Shown here: piece by piece, positions 1 through 6,962 of the stretch
Layout: each line of letters opens with the position of its first letter
How positions within the stretch are numbered: the first letter of the stretch is position 1
Source: Pseudomonadota bacterium
GTDB lineage: Bacteria > Myxococcota_A > Polyangia > Polyangiales > Polyangiaceae
Assembly (NCBI GenBank): GCA_023402175.1
Contig: JAEXCN010000241.1
Span: 1-15,005, forward strand
Reading direction: 5' to 3'
Length of the DNA: 15,005 nt
The notes under the pieces: model-generated
Told to the model about the DNA's origin: nothing
Seen by the model: only the letters and a program-made list of their open reading frames with translations
The model's database searches: none
Translations under genes and position numbers: made by a program

Positions 1-1
1 G

Positions 2-61
2 CGGCGGCCCGCGCAGCTGATCTCGCGCCTCATCCGGCGCATCGAGCAAGCGTCTCGATAG
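2..61 (+). CDS. C-terminal tail of an upstream gene (partial)
   Basis: The window opens inside a reading frame that ends with TAG at 59-61. Only 19 residues are visible, reading RRPAQLISRLIRRIEQASR. This is an amphipathic, Arg-rich helix-like tail, which looks more protein-like than the other two frames. A strong intrinsic terminator starts 12 bases after the stop, which supports this being a true gene end. The product cannot be identified from so short a piece. Confidence 0.55.
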   Translation, partial: RRPAQLISRLIRRIEQASR

Positions 62-73
62 CGACGAAGTGAA

Positions 74-108
74 GAGCGGCGGCGCCTCGGCCCGCCGCTC
101 ATTCTTTT
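74..108 (+). terminator. Rho-independent terminator of the upstream gene
   Basis: GAGCGGCGG at 74-82 pairs perfectly with CCGCCGCTC at 92-100, giving a 9-bp stem with a 9-nt loop. It is followed by ATTCTTTTT, a clear T-tract that stands out in this GC-rich DNA. It lies just after the TAG at 59-61 and faces the right way to end the upstream transcript. Confidence 0.8.
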
Positions 109-117
109 TCGATGTTG

Positions 118-223
118 GTCGACTTCCGGCGCTTCGCTCTCTGCACGAGGAGTGAACCGCTGTCGCTTGCCAGCCGTCGACTCTCCCTGTCGATTGCTGG
201 TGCTTCGCTCACTGCACGAGAAG
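118..223. repeat. Short direct repeat pair (GCTTCGCTCnCTGCACGAG)
   Basis: The 19-bp string GCTTCGCTCTCTGCACGAG at 131-149 recurs at 202-220 with one change, as GCTTCGCTCACTGCACGAG, 71 bp downstream. Weaker similarity extends upstream, with both copies preceded by GTCGA-TT-like sequence, and a little downstream. The second copy abuts the left arm of the inverted repeat, so the pair may mark an edge of the composite element. Confidence 0.6.
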
Positions 224-230
224 ATTTGAA

Positions 231-252
231 CAGGGCGACAGGGCGACAGGGA
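231..252. repeat. Short tandem repeat of CAGGGCGA
   Basis: Two full copies of the 8-mer CAGGGCGA (231-238, 239-246) are followed by a partial copy, CAGGGA. The right arm of the inverted repeat carries a related run of CAGGGAGA-like units when read on the other strand (about 720-745). Confidence 0.6.
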
Positions 253-307
253 GCCCAGAGGGAGGGCCTTCGTCTCCCTCTTCACCTGGACCCTCGTCGT
301 GCCCTCC

Positions 308-328
308 GGGAAATGCTGCGCATTTCCC
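308..328. repeat. Palindromic hairpin in the left repeat arm
   Basis: GGGAAATGC (308-316) and GCATTTCCC (320-328) pair perfectly around a TGC loop. The conserved TCGGAAATTTGAG tail follows directly. The counterpart at 643-663 keeps the pairing through paired changes, so the fold appears to have been maintained. Confidence 0.7.
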
Positions 329-578
329 TTCGGAAATTTGAGTCTCCGATCCGGCCGTCAGGTGGTTCCACACGGTGCTCACCTCATTGCCGACTGCGGG
401 ATCGGACGGAGCTGCTGCCGTCTCGATGTTCGCCGCGCCCCGTCTCGATTCCGTGCCCCTCGATCGCACGACGCACGCCCGTGGCCTAAGCGCCGTCGAC
501 GCGCTCTGGTTCGAAGACGCCCGCCGACGCGATACGGGTATCTTGCACTCCCGTTCGACTCTCAACCGCACGATGCTT

Positions 579-748
579 GGCAATGACGTCGGCACCGTGT
601 GGAACACGTCCCGCAGGTCGCCAGCGAGACTCAAATTTCCGAAGGAATTGCGCAGCAATTCCTGAGGGCCCCATGAGGCAACGTCGAGAAATGGAGACGA
701 CACCCCGCTCCCTCTCGGCTCCCCGTCCCCCCTGTCTCCCTGTAAATC
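579..748 (-). repeat. Right arm of the ~170-bp imperfect inverted repeat
   Basis: The reverse complement follows the left arm (223-391) in the same order. GGCAATG at 579-585 matches CATTGCC, CACCGTGTGGAA at 593-604 matches TTCCACACGGTG, and GAGACTCAAATTTCCGA at 626-642 matches the 17-mer core. The CAGGGAG-like stretch matches at about 700-748. It carries its own hairpin at 643-663. The two arms are separated by 187 bp of unrelated sequence. Confidence 0.75.
643..663. repeat. Palindromic hairpin in the right repeat arm
   Basis: AGGAATTGC (643-651) and GCAATTCCT (655-663) pair perfectly around GCA. Aligned with the reverse orientation of 308-328, two stem positions differ and both differ in a compensated way: a G-C pair becomes A-T and an A-T pair becomes T-A. 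The terminal loop and all other pairs are the same. Confidence 0.7.
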
Positions 749-905
749 TCGCACAGCATCGAGGCGAGCAAGAGAGCGAGCGGCGGGCGACGGCTTCGAG
801 CGGCTAGACCGAACACGCACCCGCAGTGAGCGGCGAGACTCGAGGCTAGCGCGCGGCGGGACAAGGACCATGGAAGCGAGCGGGAGGCAAGCTTGGTTGC
901 CGATG

Positions 906-2369
906 TCAGGGCTGACGGATTCGGTACCAGAGCTCCACCGAGACGGTGCCCGGACCCGCTGGGCACACGTGCGATTGGAGCGAGCCGTCGAACACCGCCG
1001 GCGTGATCGGAAGCGTGCAGCCGCCGATGAGATCGTCGAAGTCGATGTCCGAGTCCCAGATGTCGAACGAGAGATGGTTCATCAGCTCGGCGGCCTTGAT
1101 CGCTTTGAGCGGCGTCTCCGCCCAGAACGGCACGGTGGTGTCCTTCTGGACCGACGTCTCTCCGTAATGCGATGAGCTGCCGAGGCTCGAATACGCGACG
1201 AGGTACGGATCCGGTGCGCCGTTCTGGAAGTCCCAGCTCGCGCCGGTGCTGTCCTTGTCAGGGACGGAGGCGAACGAGACGTAGAAGTCCCAGAGCGCGT
1301 TCGGATCGATCGCGCATGACTTCGCTGACCCGCACGTCCGGCCGTACCCGCAGTCGATGCAGGCCTCTCCGCCGGTGCCACACGCTTTCGCGGATGTCCC
1401 CGGCTGGCAGCCTGCGGCGGTGCAGCAGCCGTTCACGCATGTCGCCTGGCAGGAGGCGTCGATGCACGTGTGGTTCGAGCACACGAACGACGATGCTTGC
1501 GTCGTGCACGATGTGCATGCGGCGCCGTCGCCTCCGCACTTGTCCGTGGCGTTGCCGCTGACGCACGTGTCGCCATCGCAGCAGCCCTTGCAGTTGTTCG
1601 GCCCACAAGGCTCCTTGCACTTGCCGCTCGAGCACTTCTGCGCGCCGCTGCAGGTCTCGCAGGCGCCCGCTCCGGCGCCACACGCGCTCTCCGTCGTTCC
1701 TTCCTCGCACTTGTCGTCACGACAGCAGCCCGCGCAGTTCGCCGGAGTGCACGTCGTGACCTGCGGGCCGCCTCCGGGGACCGACCCGCCCTCGTCGTGG
1801 CGGAAGCCGCTCACGACGCATTCCGCGACCTCGGCATCGAGCATCTCGCCGACGACGCGTGCGATCGTCTCCGTCGCGCACGTCGCAAAGTGCGCACGGC
1901 ATGCGTCGCGGTCGCCGGTGCACTCGTCGTCGACGGCCTTCGCGACCTCCTCGCCGTAAGGAAGGACGAGCACTCCTGGAAGGCGGCCCTTCTTCGCGTA
2001 GAACTGCGCCTCACAGTCTTCGAGGTCCGGCGCGCAGAACGTGCAGTAGCTCTCGGCGAGCGCGCGATGTGCCTTCGACGGCACCGCGGATTTCTGCGCG
2101 CGAGCGAGACAGTTCGCGGCGCCGCAGACGCCGGACTCGATGCAATCCTGCGCGGCTGCGAGCGTCGAGGCCGACAGCGCCTTGTCGAGCGTGCCGCACC
2201 CCGTCGCGATCGCCGAGTCACAGTCCGACGGCTCCTTGCATTTCGTCGACGTCGCCGCGGAGCAGAACGTCGCCGGTCCCTTCGCTGGATCGGACGTGCA
2301 GCCGCCGAGAGCGATCACGATGCCCACGGCGGCGAGCGCAGCGGCCCGCGCCAAGCCAAGACTGCTCAC
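906..2369 (-). CDS. Cysteine-rich lipoprotein with C2-like C-terminal domain
   Basis: The 487-residue protein starts with a GTG codon. It has a signal peptide with hydrophobic core AAALAAVGIVIALGG and a lipobox LGGC with Cys24, so lipid attachment and an extracytoplasmic location are expected. Residues about 30-190 hold scattered Cys pairs. Residues 207-352 hold three repeats of about 48 residues with the pattern C-x4-C-x2-CC-x4-C...CG...C-x2-C...C. Residues about 359-487 resemble a C2 domain, with acidic loops DPYL near 387 and WDSDIDFDD near 438-446 placed as Ca2+ ligands would be, and a final WYRIRQP strand. Cys-repeat lipoproteins of this style are frequent in myxobacteria. The exact function is not recognised. 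It lies 97 bp downstream of the sigma-like gene on the same strand and may be co-transcribed with it. Ca2+-dependent surface binding is inference only. Confidence 0.88.
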   Translation of the reverse strand: MSSLGLARAAALAAVGIVIALGGCTSDPAKGPATFCSAATSTKCKEPSDCDSAIATGCGTLDKALSASTLAAAQDCIESGVCGAANCLARAQKSAVPSKAHRALAESYCTFCAPDLEDCEAQFYAKKGRLPGVLVLPYGEEVAKAVDDECTGDRDACRAHFATCATETIARVVGEMLDAEVAECVVSGFRHDEGGSVPGGGPQVTTCTPANCAGCCRDDKCEEGTTESACGAGAGACETCSGAQKCSSGKCKEPCGPNNCKGCCDGDTCVSGNATDKCGGDGAACTSCTTQASSFVCSNHTCIDASCQATCVNGCCTAAGCQPGTSAKACGTGGEACIDCGYGRTCGSAKSCAIDPNALWDFYVSFASVPDKDSTGASWDFQNGAPDPYLVAYSSLGSSSHYGETSVQKDTTVPFWAETPLKAIKAAELMNHLSFDIWDSDIDFDDLIGGCTLPITPAVFDGSLQSHVCPAGPGTVSVELWYRIRQP

Positions 2370-2424
2370 GCCACATACCTAGCATCCACGCGCTCGCGCG
2401 TCGTCCGTGCGTGCGTGGGGCCGC

Positions 2425-2493
2425 CTTCTTCGTCGGTGCGAAATCCGCGTCGTCCACGCGTGAGGGCTACTTCTTCGTCGGTGCGAAATCCGC
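2425..2493. repeat. 24-bp direct repeat spanning the sigma gene's stop codon
   Basis: The same 24 bases occur at 2425-2448 and 2470-2493, a 45-bp offset. On the minus strand both copies encode ADFAPTKK in the same frame. The upstream copy is the real C-terminus and is followed by TAG at 2467-2469. The second copy lies beyond the stop. This looks like a recent in-frame tandem duplication of the gene end, or a former longer C-terminus cut by a stop. Confidence 0.85.
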
Positions 2494-3591
2494 TTTCGAC
2501 GCGGCCTTCCTGGGCGGCGGCGCCTTCGGCTTCGCCGCCATCGTCTCGGCGGTCTTCGCGTCCCCGCCGCTGCTCGGCACGCCCGTCGCCGCGGAGGGCG
2601 CGAGATCGGACTTCGCGCCATCGGACAGGCCGCCGAGCGCGCTGCCGAGGTCGGACGGCTCGGAGCCAGATGGCTTCATCGCGGTCGGCCGCGTCTTCGG
2701 CGCCGGAGGCGGCGGCGTCGGAGTCGGGGCCGGCATCTTCATCTGCTTCATGTCCGGCGCGGTGGGGTCCGCCCACGGAGCGAAGCTCGGGTTCGGCGCT
2801 GTCTTCGACGTCGGCGCCGGCGGCGGCGTGATGTCGTTGGCGGTCGGCGCGGGCACGGGCGGCAGCGTGAGCGCCTTGTTCGCGTTCTCACGTGCCTGCC
2901 GGACCTCGGGCCGCGTGTCGCCCGCAGGATCGAGGCGCTTGGCTTCGTCGAGCTTCTCGACGCAGGCCTTCCACTCGTACGCGAGGCACTTCTCGATTCC
3001 GAGCTTTCGGAGCTCGGCTGCGCGCGGGATGTCTTCGTTCGCGATCGCCTCGGGATCCTTCTTGCGGAGGACGAGCGCGACGATCGTGATGAGCACACCG
3101 AGAGCGGCGAGGAGCGCGACCTCCTTCTGCCAGTGCGCCTTCAGGTGGCGGCGAAGACGGCTGACGCGCTGACGAACGCGTGGCGCCGGCACCTTCGCCG
3201 ACTCGGCGATCCATTCGAGCTTCTCGCCCTCGCCCTCGCGAAGCATCCAGTCGAGCGTCGTCTTGTTCTCGTCACCCGGAGGAAGATGTTTCTCCGCCCA
3301 TCGTAGAAGGTCGACCTCGGCGTGCGGCGCCGGCTTGCCCGCTACGTCGGGCACCTCGAACGTCTCACGGGTGGCACGACGGTGGTAGTCGACCACCTTG
3401 TTCTTCGCGACGCCGAAGATCCAGCGGCGGAGCGACTCGGCATCCGTCGGTGCATGCGGCGACTCGAACGCGTCCGCGAGCGTAGACTGCACGATGTCTT
3501 CGACCTCGCTCTCCGGAACGCGCTTGCGCACCATGGCAACGAGCGCCGTGCGAAGATCGGGACCGATGACGGAAGACGAGCTTTCGGACAT
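2467..3591 (-). CDS. Membrane-tethered ECF-like sigma-70 factor
   Basis: The protein has 374 residues from ATG at 3589-3591. An in-frame GTG two codons earlier (3597) is possible, and neither start has a clear ribosome site. Residues about 12-72 match sigma-70 region 2, with VEDIVQSTLADAFES and then LRRWIFGVAKNKVVDYHRR, the -10 recognition helix region. Residues about 105-154 resemble region 4, with a helix-turn-helix-like EWIAESAKVPAPRVRQRVSR. Next comes one transmembrane helix, ALLAALGVLITIVALVL, at about 158-175. A TPR-like stretch at 190-225 and a long Pro/Ala/Lys-rich tail follow. Ordinary ECF factors stop after region 4, at under 200 residues. The predicted role is regulated transcription from a membrane-bound form with the tail outside the cytoplasm. 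No anti-sigma gene is adjacent. The gene is divergent from the Srf operon, so control of that operon is possible but unproven. Confidence 0.87.
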   Translation of the reverse strand: MSESSSSVIGPDLRTALVAMVRKRVPESEVEDIVQSTLADAFESPHAPTDAESLRRWIFGVAKNKVVDYHRRATRETFEVPDVAGKPAPHAEVDLLRWAEKHLPPGDENKTTLDWMLREGEGEKLEWIAESAKVPAPRVRQRVSRLRRHLKAHWQKEVALLAALGVLITIVALVLRKKDPEAIANEDIPRAAELRKLGIEKCLAYEWKACVEKLDEAKRLDPAGDTRPEVRQARENANKALTLPPVPAPTANDITPPPAPTSKTAPNPSFAPWADPTAPDMKQMKMPAPTPTPPPPAPKTRPTAMKPSGSEPSDLGSALGGLSDGAKSDLAPSAATGVPSSGGDAKTAETMAAKPKAPPPRKAASKADFAPTKK

Positions 3592-4101
3592 GTGCACGGC
3601 CGGACGTCGGGCAGGCTCCGGAGAGTGTGACAGCGGTTGGACGTAAGAAGCGACGCATCGTTGGAACGCACGGAGCAGGTTTTCACGCGGACGTGCGAAC
3701 GGCCGGAAGGTGGCCGCTCACCGTTTGCGATCCCGCGCACTTGGGCATGGGCCGAGGCGACGGCACACGCCGTGCTTCCCCGTGGTTTACCGAATCAGAG
3801 CGTCGGAAGGTCAGACGGCCCGAGGGTCGGAGGCGGCCCCGTCGGACGGACCACACGCGAAACGCACGCGCGCCGCTTCACTCATGGCGAGGCGCGGACG
3901 ACGCTCTTCCTCGAACGCTCCACCGTCCGCGCGCGATCGAACGCGGGTCGAATCGCGATCTGCGCGTGACCGCGTCAGGAGCCCTGGCGATTTTGGAATA
4001 GGGCCATAGATTCGTTTTCGCCTAGCATCGAGGTCTTGCGGGGGTGTTCGGCCCCTCTTCCACTTCCCTGCGCAGGTCGCGGGGACTCGAGCCAGCGAGT
4101 G
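3592..4101. other. Divergent intergenic region between the sigma gene and the srf operon
   Basis: This 510-bp stretch separates two divergent genes and should hold both promoters. Reading frames cross it on both strands, but they look like random Arg-rich GC translations and are not called. An AT-richer patch at about 3988-4022, around ATTTTGGAATAGGGCCATAG, is the most promoter-like part upstream of srfB. No pair of -35/-10 boxes with correct spacing could be fixed there. On the minus strand, TGAAAACCT followed by 16 bases and CGATG (roughly 3682-3653) loosely resembles an ECF promoter for the sigma gene. This is weak. Confidence 0.4.
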
Positions 4102-6945
4102 ATGGTCAAGAAGAAGGTCTCGCTCGGGAGCAGCCCCGACCTCGGCGACAGTGCGGTAGCCGATGAGCCCGGGATCAGCCCCGGCGCGCGAGCTGCCAGC
4201 ATCGAAATCCTCGAGCTGTTCTTCAACACGGGGATCATCCTCCACGAGGTCGGGCTCCCGCGCGGACTTCCCGATGTCGTCTCGAGCTTCGTCGTGATGC
4301 CCTCATCGACGAGCGCAGCGCCGCCGGCCGGCCCGTCGACGCTGTCGATCCGGCGTGCGCAAGGTGGCGAGGAGCCCGACGTCGAGATCTCGGCGGTCGA
4401 TCACCTCGGCGAGCTCGCCGGCCGCTGGCTGCCGGTCCCGTACCAGCTGTCGTGTCCGTTCGCGGTGCAGGTCTTCCTCGCGCAGACCGCAGGTGGCGGG
4501 GTCCGCGCAGTGCTGGCGGTCGACACGTTCGAAGCGCAGGGCTCCCAAGGGCGTCATCTCGATGCCGGCTACGACGAGGGCCGCCCGTTCCGTGCGCTCG
4601 ACAAGAACGAGGTCGGTCACTTCTTCGAGCACCCGGAGGTGCGCGAGCTCGTTCGACGGCTCGAGCGCGCCGGGGTCGAAAAGGCGCTCTTCAAGCTCGC
4701 TGCGCTGCTCGAGACGCTCTCGCCGCTGCTCCCGAAGATCCGCCTCTCGCGGCTCGAGATGCACCAGCCGATTCCGGTCTCGCTCGTGCTCGACCTCGGC
4801 AACTCGCGATCGACCGCGCTCCTCGTCGAAGGGCGAGACGCCGGCGTGTTCGGGGTACCGCTCGAGATCCGGAGCTTGTCGAACCCGCTCGCGAGGAGTC
4901 AGGAAGCGTTCGACTCGCGGATCACGTTCCTTCCGAGCCCGTGGGACAAGGCCGTCTTCCCGGTCGCGACCGGCGAGTCGTTCCAGTGGCCGAGCGTCGC
5001 GCGGATGGGTCGCGAGGCGCTCGACCGGGCGCTCGAGACGCCGCATCGGTATCAGTGCACGCTCTCCGGCCCGAAGCGTTACCTCTGGGACGATCGGCAG
5101 ACCGACGAGCGCTGGCACTTCGCGCAGAAGATCGGTCAGCTCGGCGTGCCCCAGGTATCCGTGGGGACCACGACAGGAGGACAGTCCGGCGAGCATCGCC
5201 CGATCTTCGGACGGATCTTGAAGTACGTCCCCGAGGAGTCGGGCGGAACGTTTCTTCGCGAAGACGGGCCGCAGACGCCCGCCGATCCTCGCTACGCGCC
5301 GCGCACGATGATGCTCTTCGCGCTCGTCGAGGTCCTTTGCCAGGCGTACGCGCAGATCAACAGCGCCGAGTACCGCATGTACCAGGGCAAGGAGGGCAAC
5401 CCGCGCATCCTCCGGAACCTCGTCCTGACGTACCCGTCCGCGATGCGCACCGAGGAGCGGCACATCTACGAAGCGCTCGTCCGCAACGCGGTCATCCTCA
5501 CGTGCCATGTCCTCAACATCCGTCCGGAGCTGAGGCCGAACTGGAACGCGCAGGAGCAGCGGTTCGATCCGTTCCTCTTCGTCGACGAGGCGCTTGCCGC
5601 GCAGATGGTCTTCGTCTTCCAGGAGGTGCAAGGCACGTTCGCCGGAAGCATGGAGGAGCTCGTCTCCGTGTACGGCCAGGAGGCCGGCACCGAAGGACGC
5701 CGGACGCTCCGCGTCGCCTCGGTCGACATCGGCGGCGGCACGAGCGACGTCATGATCGCCGAATACGAGGACAAGCTCCCGGGCACGGGCACGTCGCTCT
5801 CGATCAAGAAGCTGTTCCAGGACGGCGTCTCGATCGCGGGGGACGAGGTCTGCCGCGCGATCGTGGAGGACGTCGTCTTCCCGCAGATCCTCCACCAGCT
5901 GCCGACGGTCCAGAGCAAGAGCCGCCTCCTGAACCTGTTCGGCGAGGGCGATGCGGGCCACGGCTCGGCGTGGCGGACGCTGCGCGCGCGGCTGGTCCCC
6001 TATCTCTGGGTGCCGCTCGCGCGCTGTTACTGGGCCGTCGCCGAAGAGGGCTTCCCGCTCCGCGATCACACGCCCGATCGCCACTACATGGTCTCGACGA
6101 TCTTCGAGACGTTCGGGCTCCCGCCGATTTCGTCCGCGATCCTCGGCGAGGCGAACCGCTTCGTCGAGCAGGAGGTCGAGGGCTTCCCTGGCTTCGAGAA
6201 CCTGTTCTTCCGGTTCGACCCCGTGGAGGTCGAGCGCGCGATCGAGCGCGTGCTGCGCGAGCCGCTCCGCCGCTATGCCGACATCCTTGCGCAGTTCGAC
6301 GTCGACTTGCTCGTCCTCGCCGGACGGACGTCCGCGCTGCCCTGCATCAAGAAGCTCTTCACGAACGAGATGCCCGTCTCCCCTCCCCGCGTCCGCTCCA
6401 TGGCGCGCTACCGCGTCGGCGAGTGGTATCCGTCGAAGTGGAAGGACCAGGGGCACATTCGCGATCCGAAGTCGACGGTCACGGCCGGCGCGGCGGTGCT
6501 GCACCTTGCGAGCAAAAACAGGCTCCCGGGATTCCTCATCGACCAGATCACCGAGGCCGACCAGAAGCCCATCTACGGCCTGTACCAAGACACCGAGCCT
6601 CACATCGCGCGCGCGAACGAGCTCTTCCGCGACGGCGCGCAGAGCAAGCCCTTCGTCTACACGCACGCGATGCGTATCGGCTTCCGCAACGTCGACTCGC
6701 AGGAGATGGAGGGCTCGCCCCTGTTCGAGGTGCGTCCGGCCAATCCCGACGTGGAGGCGGCTCTCCTCGAAGATCGCGTCGCGATCCAGTTCGGTCGAAC
6801 GCGTGAGGGCTACATCCAGATCGCGAGCGTCACGAGCCAGAAGAACCAGTATCAGTTCGAGGCGACCGATTTCGTGCTCTCGCTGAAGACGGCGTCGTGG
6901 GCCAAGTACTGGCTCGACACGGGCGTGTTCGACGCGCGGATTTGA
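4102..6945 (+). CDS. srfB: SrfB-family actin/Hsp70-fold ATPase
   Basis: The protein has 947 residues from ATG 4102 (MVKKKVSLGSS). The frame is open back to a TTG at 4036, but the added Cys/Pro-rich residues look non-coding and no clear ribosome site marks either start. The ASKHA nucleotide-binding motifs are present in order: phosphate-1 LDLGNSRST at about 230-238, phosphate-2 VDIGGGTSDV at about 541-550, and an adenosine-type motif LAGRTSALP at about 739-747, followed by TAGAAVLHLA. Between them are family-typical stretches such as NLVLTYPSAMRTEER. Length and motif layout match SrfB (virulence factor SrfB family, roughly 1000 residues). No signal peptide or membrane helix is seen, so it should be cytosolic. 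It heads a five-gene operon with SrfA- and SrfC-like partners. Family assignment is from memory of motifs. ATPase activity is inferred. The cellular role is unknown. Confidence 0.88.
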   Translation: MVKKKVSLGSSPDLGDSAVADEPGISPGARAASIEILELFFNTGIILHEVGLPRGLPDVVSSFVVMPSSTSAAPPAGPSTLSIRRAQGGEEPDVEISAVDHLGELAGRWLPVPYQLSCPFAVQVFLAQTAGGGVRAVLAVDTFEAQGSQGRHLDAGYDEGRPFRALDKNEVGHFFEHPEVRELVRRLERAGVEKALFKLAALLETLSPLLPKIRLSRLEMHQPIPVSLVLDLGNSRSTALLVEGRDAGVFGVPLEIRSLSNPLARSQEAFDSRITFLPSPWDKAVFPVATGESFQWPSVARMGREALDRALETPHRYQCTLSGPKRYLWDDRQTDERWHFAQKIGQLGVPQVSVGTTTGGQSGEHRPIFGRILKYVPEESGGTFLREDGPQTPADPRYAPRTMMLFALVEVLCQAYAQINSAEYRMYQGKEGNPRILRNLVLTYPSAMRTEERHIYEALVRNAVILTCHVLNIRPELRPNWNAQEQRFDPFLFVDEALAAQMVFVFQEVQGTFAGSMEELVSVYGQEAGTEGRRTLRVASVDIGGGTSDVMIAEYEDKLPGTGTSLSIKKLFQDGVSIAGDEVCRAIVEDVVFPQILHQLPTVQSKSRLLNLFGEGDAGHGSAWRTLRARLVPYLWVPLARCYWAVAEEGFPLRDHTPDRHYMVSTIFETFGLPPISSAILGEANRFVEQEVEGFPGFENLFFRFDPVEVERAIERVLREPLRRYADILAQFDVDLLVLAGRTSALPCIKKLFTNEMPVSPPRVRSMARYRVGEWYPSKWKDQGHIRDPKSTVTAGAAVLHLASKNRLPGFLIDQITEADQKPIYGLYQDTEPHIARANELFRDGAQSKPFVYTHAMRIGFRNVDSQEMEGSPLFEVRPANPDVEAALLEDRVAIQFGRTREGYIQIASVTSQKNQYQFEATDFVLSLKTASWAKYWLDTGVFDARI

Positions 6946-6962
6946 GAGAGCTCAGGTTCAGG

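Larger units (their letters stand above)
223..391 (+). repeat. Left arm of a ~170-bp imperfect inverted repeat
   Basis: Read forward, this arm matches the reverse complement of 579-748 along its whole length. The best blocks are GATTT near 223 against AAATC at 744-748, the 17-mer TCGGAAATTTGAGTCTC ending at 346, TTCCACACGGTG at 366-377 and CATTGCC at 385-391. Between these blocks similarity is patchy but stays in register, including GGGAG...AGAGGGAG and TCGTCTCC pieces. The arm contains a perfect 9-bp hairpin at 308-328. It resembles a degenerate MITE-like or REP/BIME-like intergenic element. No transposase or terminal target duplication was found. Confidence 0.75.
109..905. other. Gene-free repeat-bearing intergenic region
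   Basis: About 800 bp lie between the upstream gene's terminator and the 3' end of the leftward lipoprotein gene. Several open frames cross it on both strands, but they conflict with one another, overlap inverted repeat arms and show no recognisable protein features. They are judged to be chance frames in GC-rich DNA. What the region does contain is a long imperfect inverted repeat, a short direct repeat and an 8-bp tandem repeat, each listed separately. The centre of the inverted repeat (392-578) and the stretch 749-905 show nothing recognisable. Confidence 0.6.

Noticed and set aside
209..871. 220-residue leftward reading frame across the inverted repeat
   Set aside because: It spans both repeat arms, conflicts with frames on the other strand, is Arg/Ser-rich without domain features and has no ribosome site. 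It is more likely a chance frame in repeat DNA.
886..901. GGCAAGCTTGGTTGCC as terminator for the lipoprotein gene
   Set aside because: The stem is only 5 bp and no T-tract follows on the minus strand.
1470..3172. Long rightward frames (1470-2831 and 1859-3172) over the lipoprotein and sigma genes
   Set aside because: They are antisense shadows with Arg/Ser/Ala-rich translations. The opposite strand encodes recognisable lipoprotein and sigma domains.
3984..4012. CTGGCG / TAGATT as a 17-bp-spaced promoter for srfB
   Set aside because: The -35 match is too poor to call. Only the AT-rich character of the patch is supportable.
4036..4101. TTG at 4036 as the srfB start
   Set aside because: The extra 22 residues are Cys/Pro/Arg-rich and unlike a protein N-terminus. 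GAGG lies only 2 bases before the TTG. ATG 4102 gives a natural start, though its ribosome site is also weak.
3627..4245. Reading frames in the divergent intergenic region (3627-4001 and 3637-3969 forward, 3811-4245 reverse)
   Set aside because: They are mutually overlapping and Arg-rich, with no motifs or ribosome sites. The reverse frame also runs into the srfB start.
4303..6806. Very long frames antisense (4303-6666) and in another forward frame (4452-6806) over srfB
   Set aside because: They arise from the GC-skewed codon pattern of srfB. Only the srfB frame contains conserved ATPase motifs.
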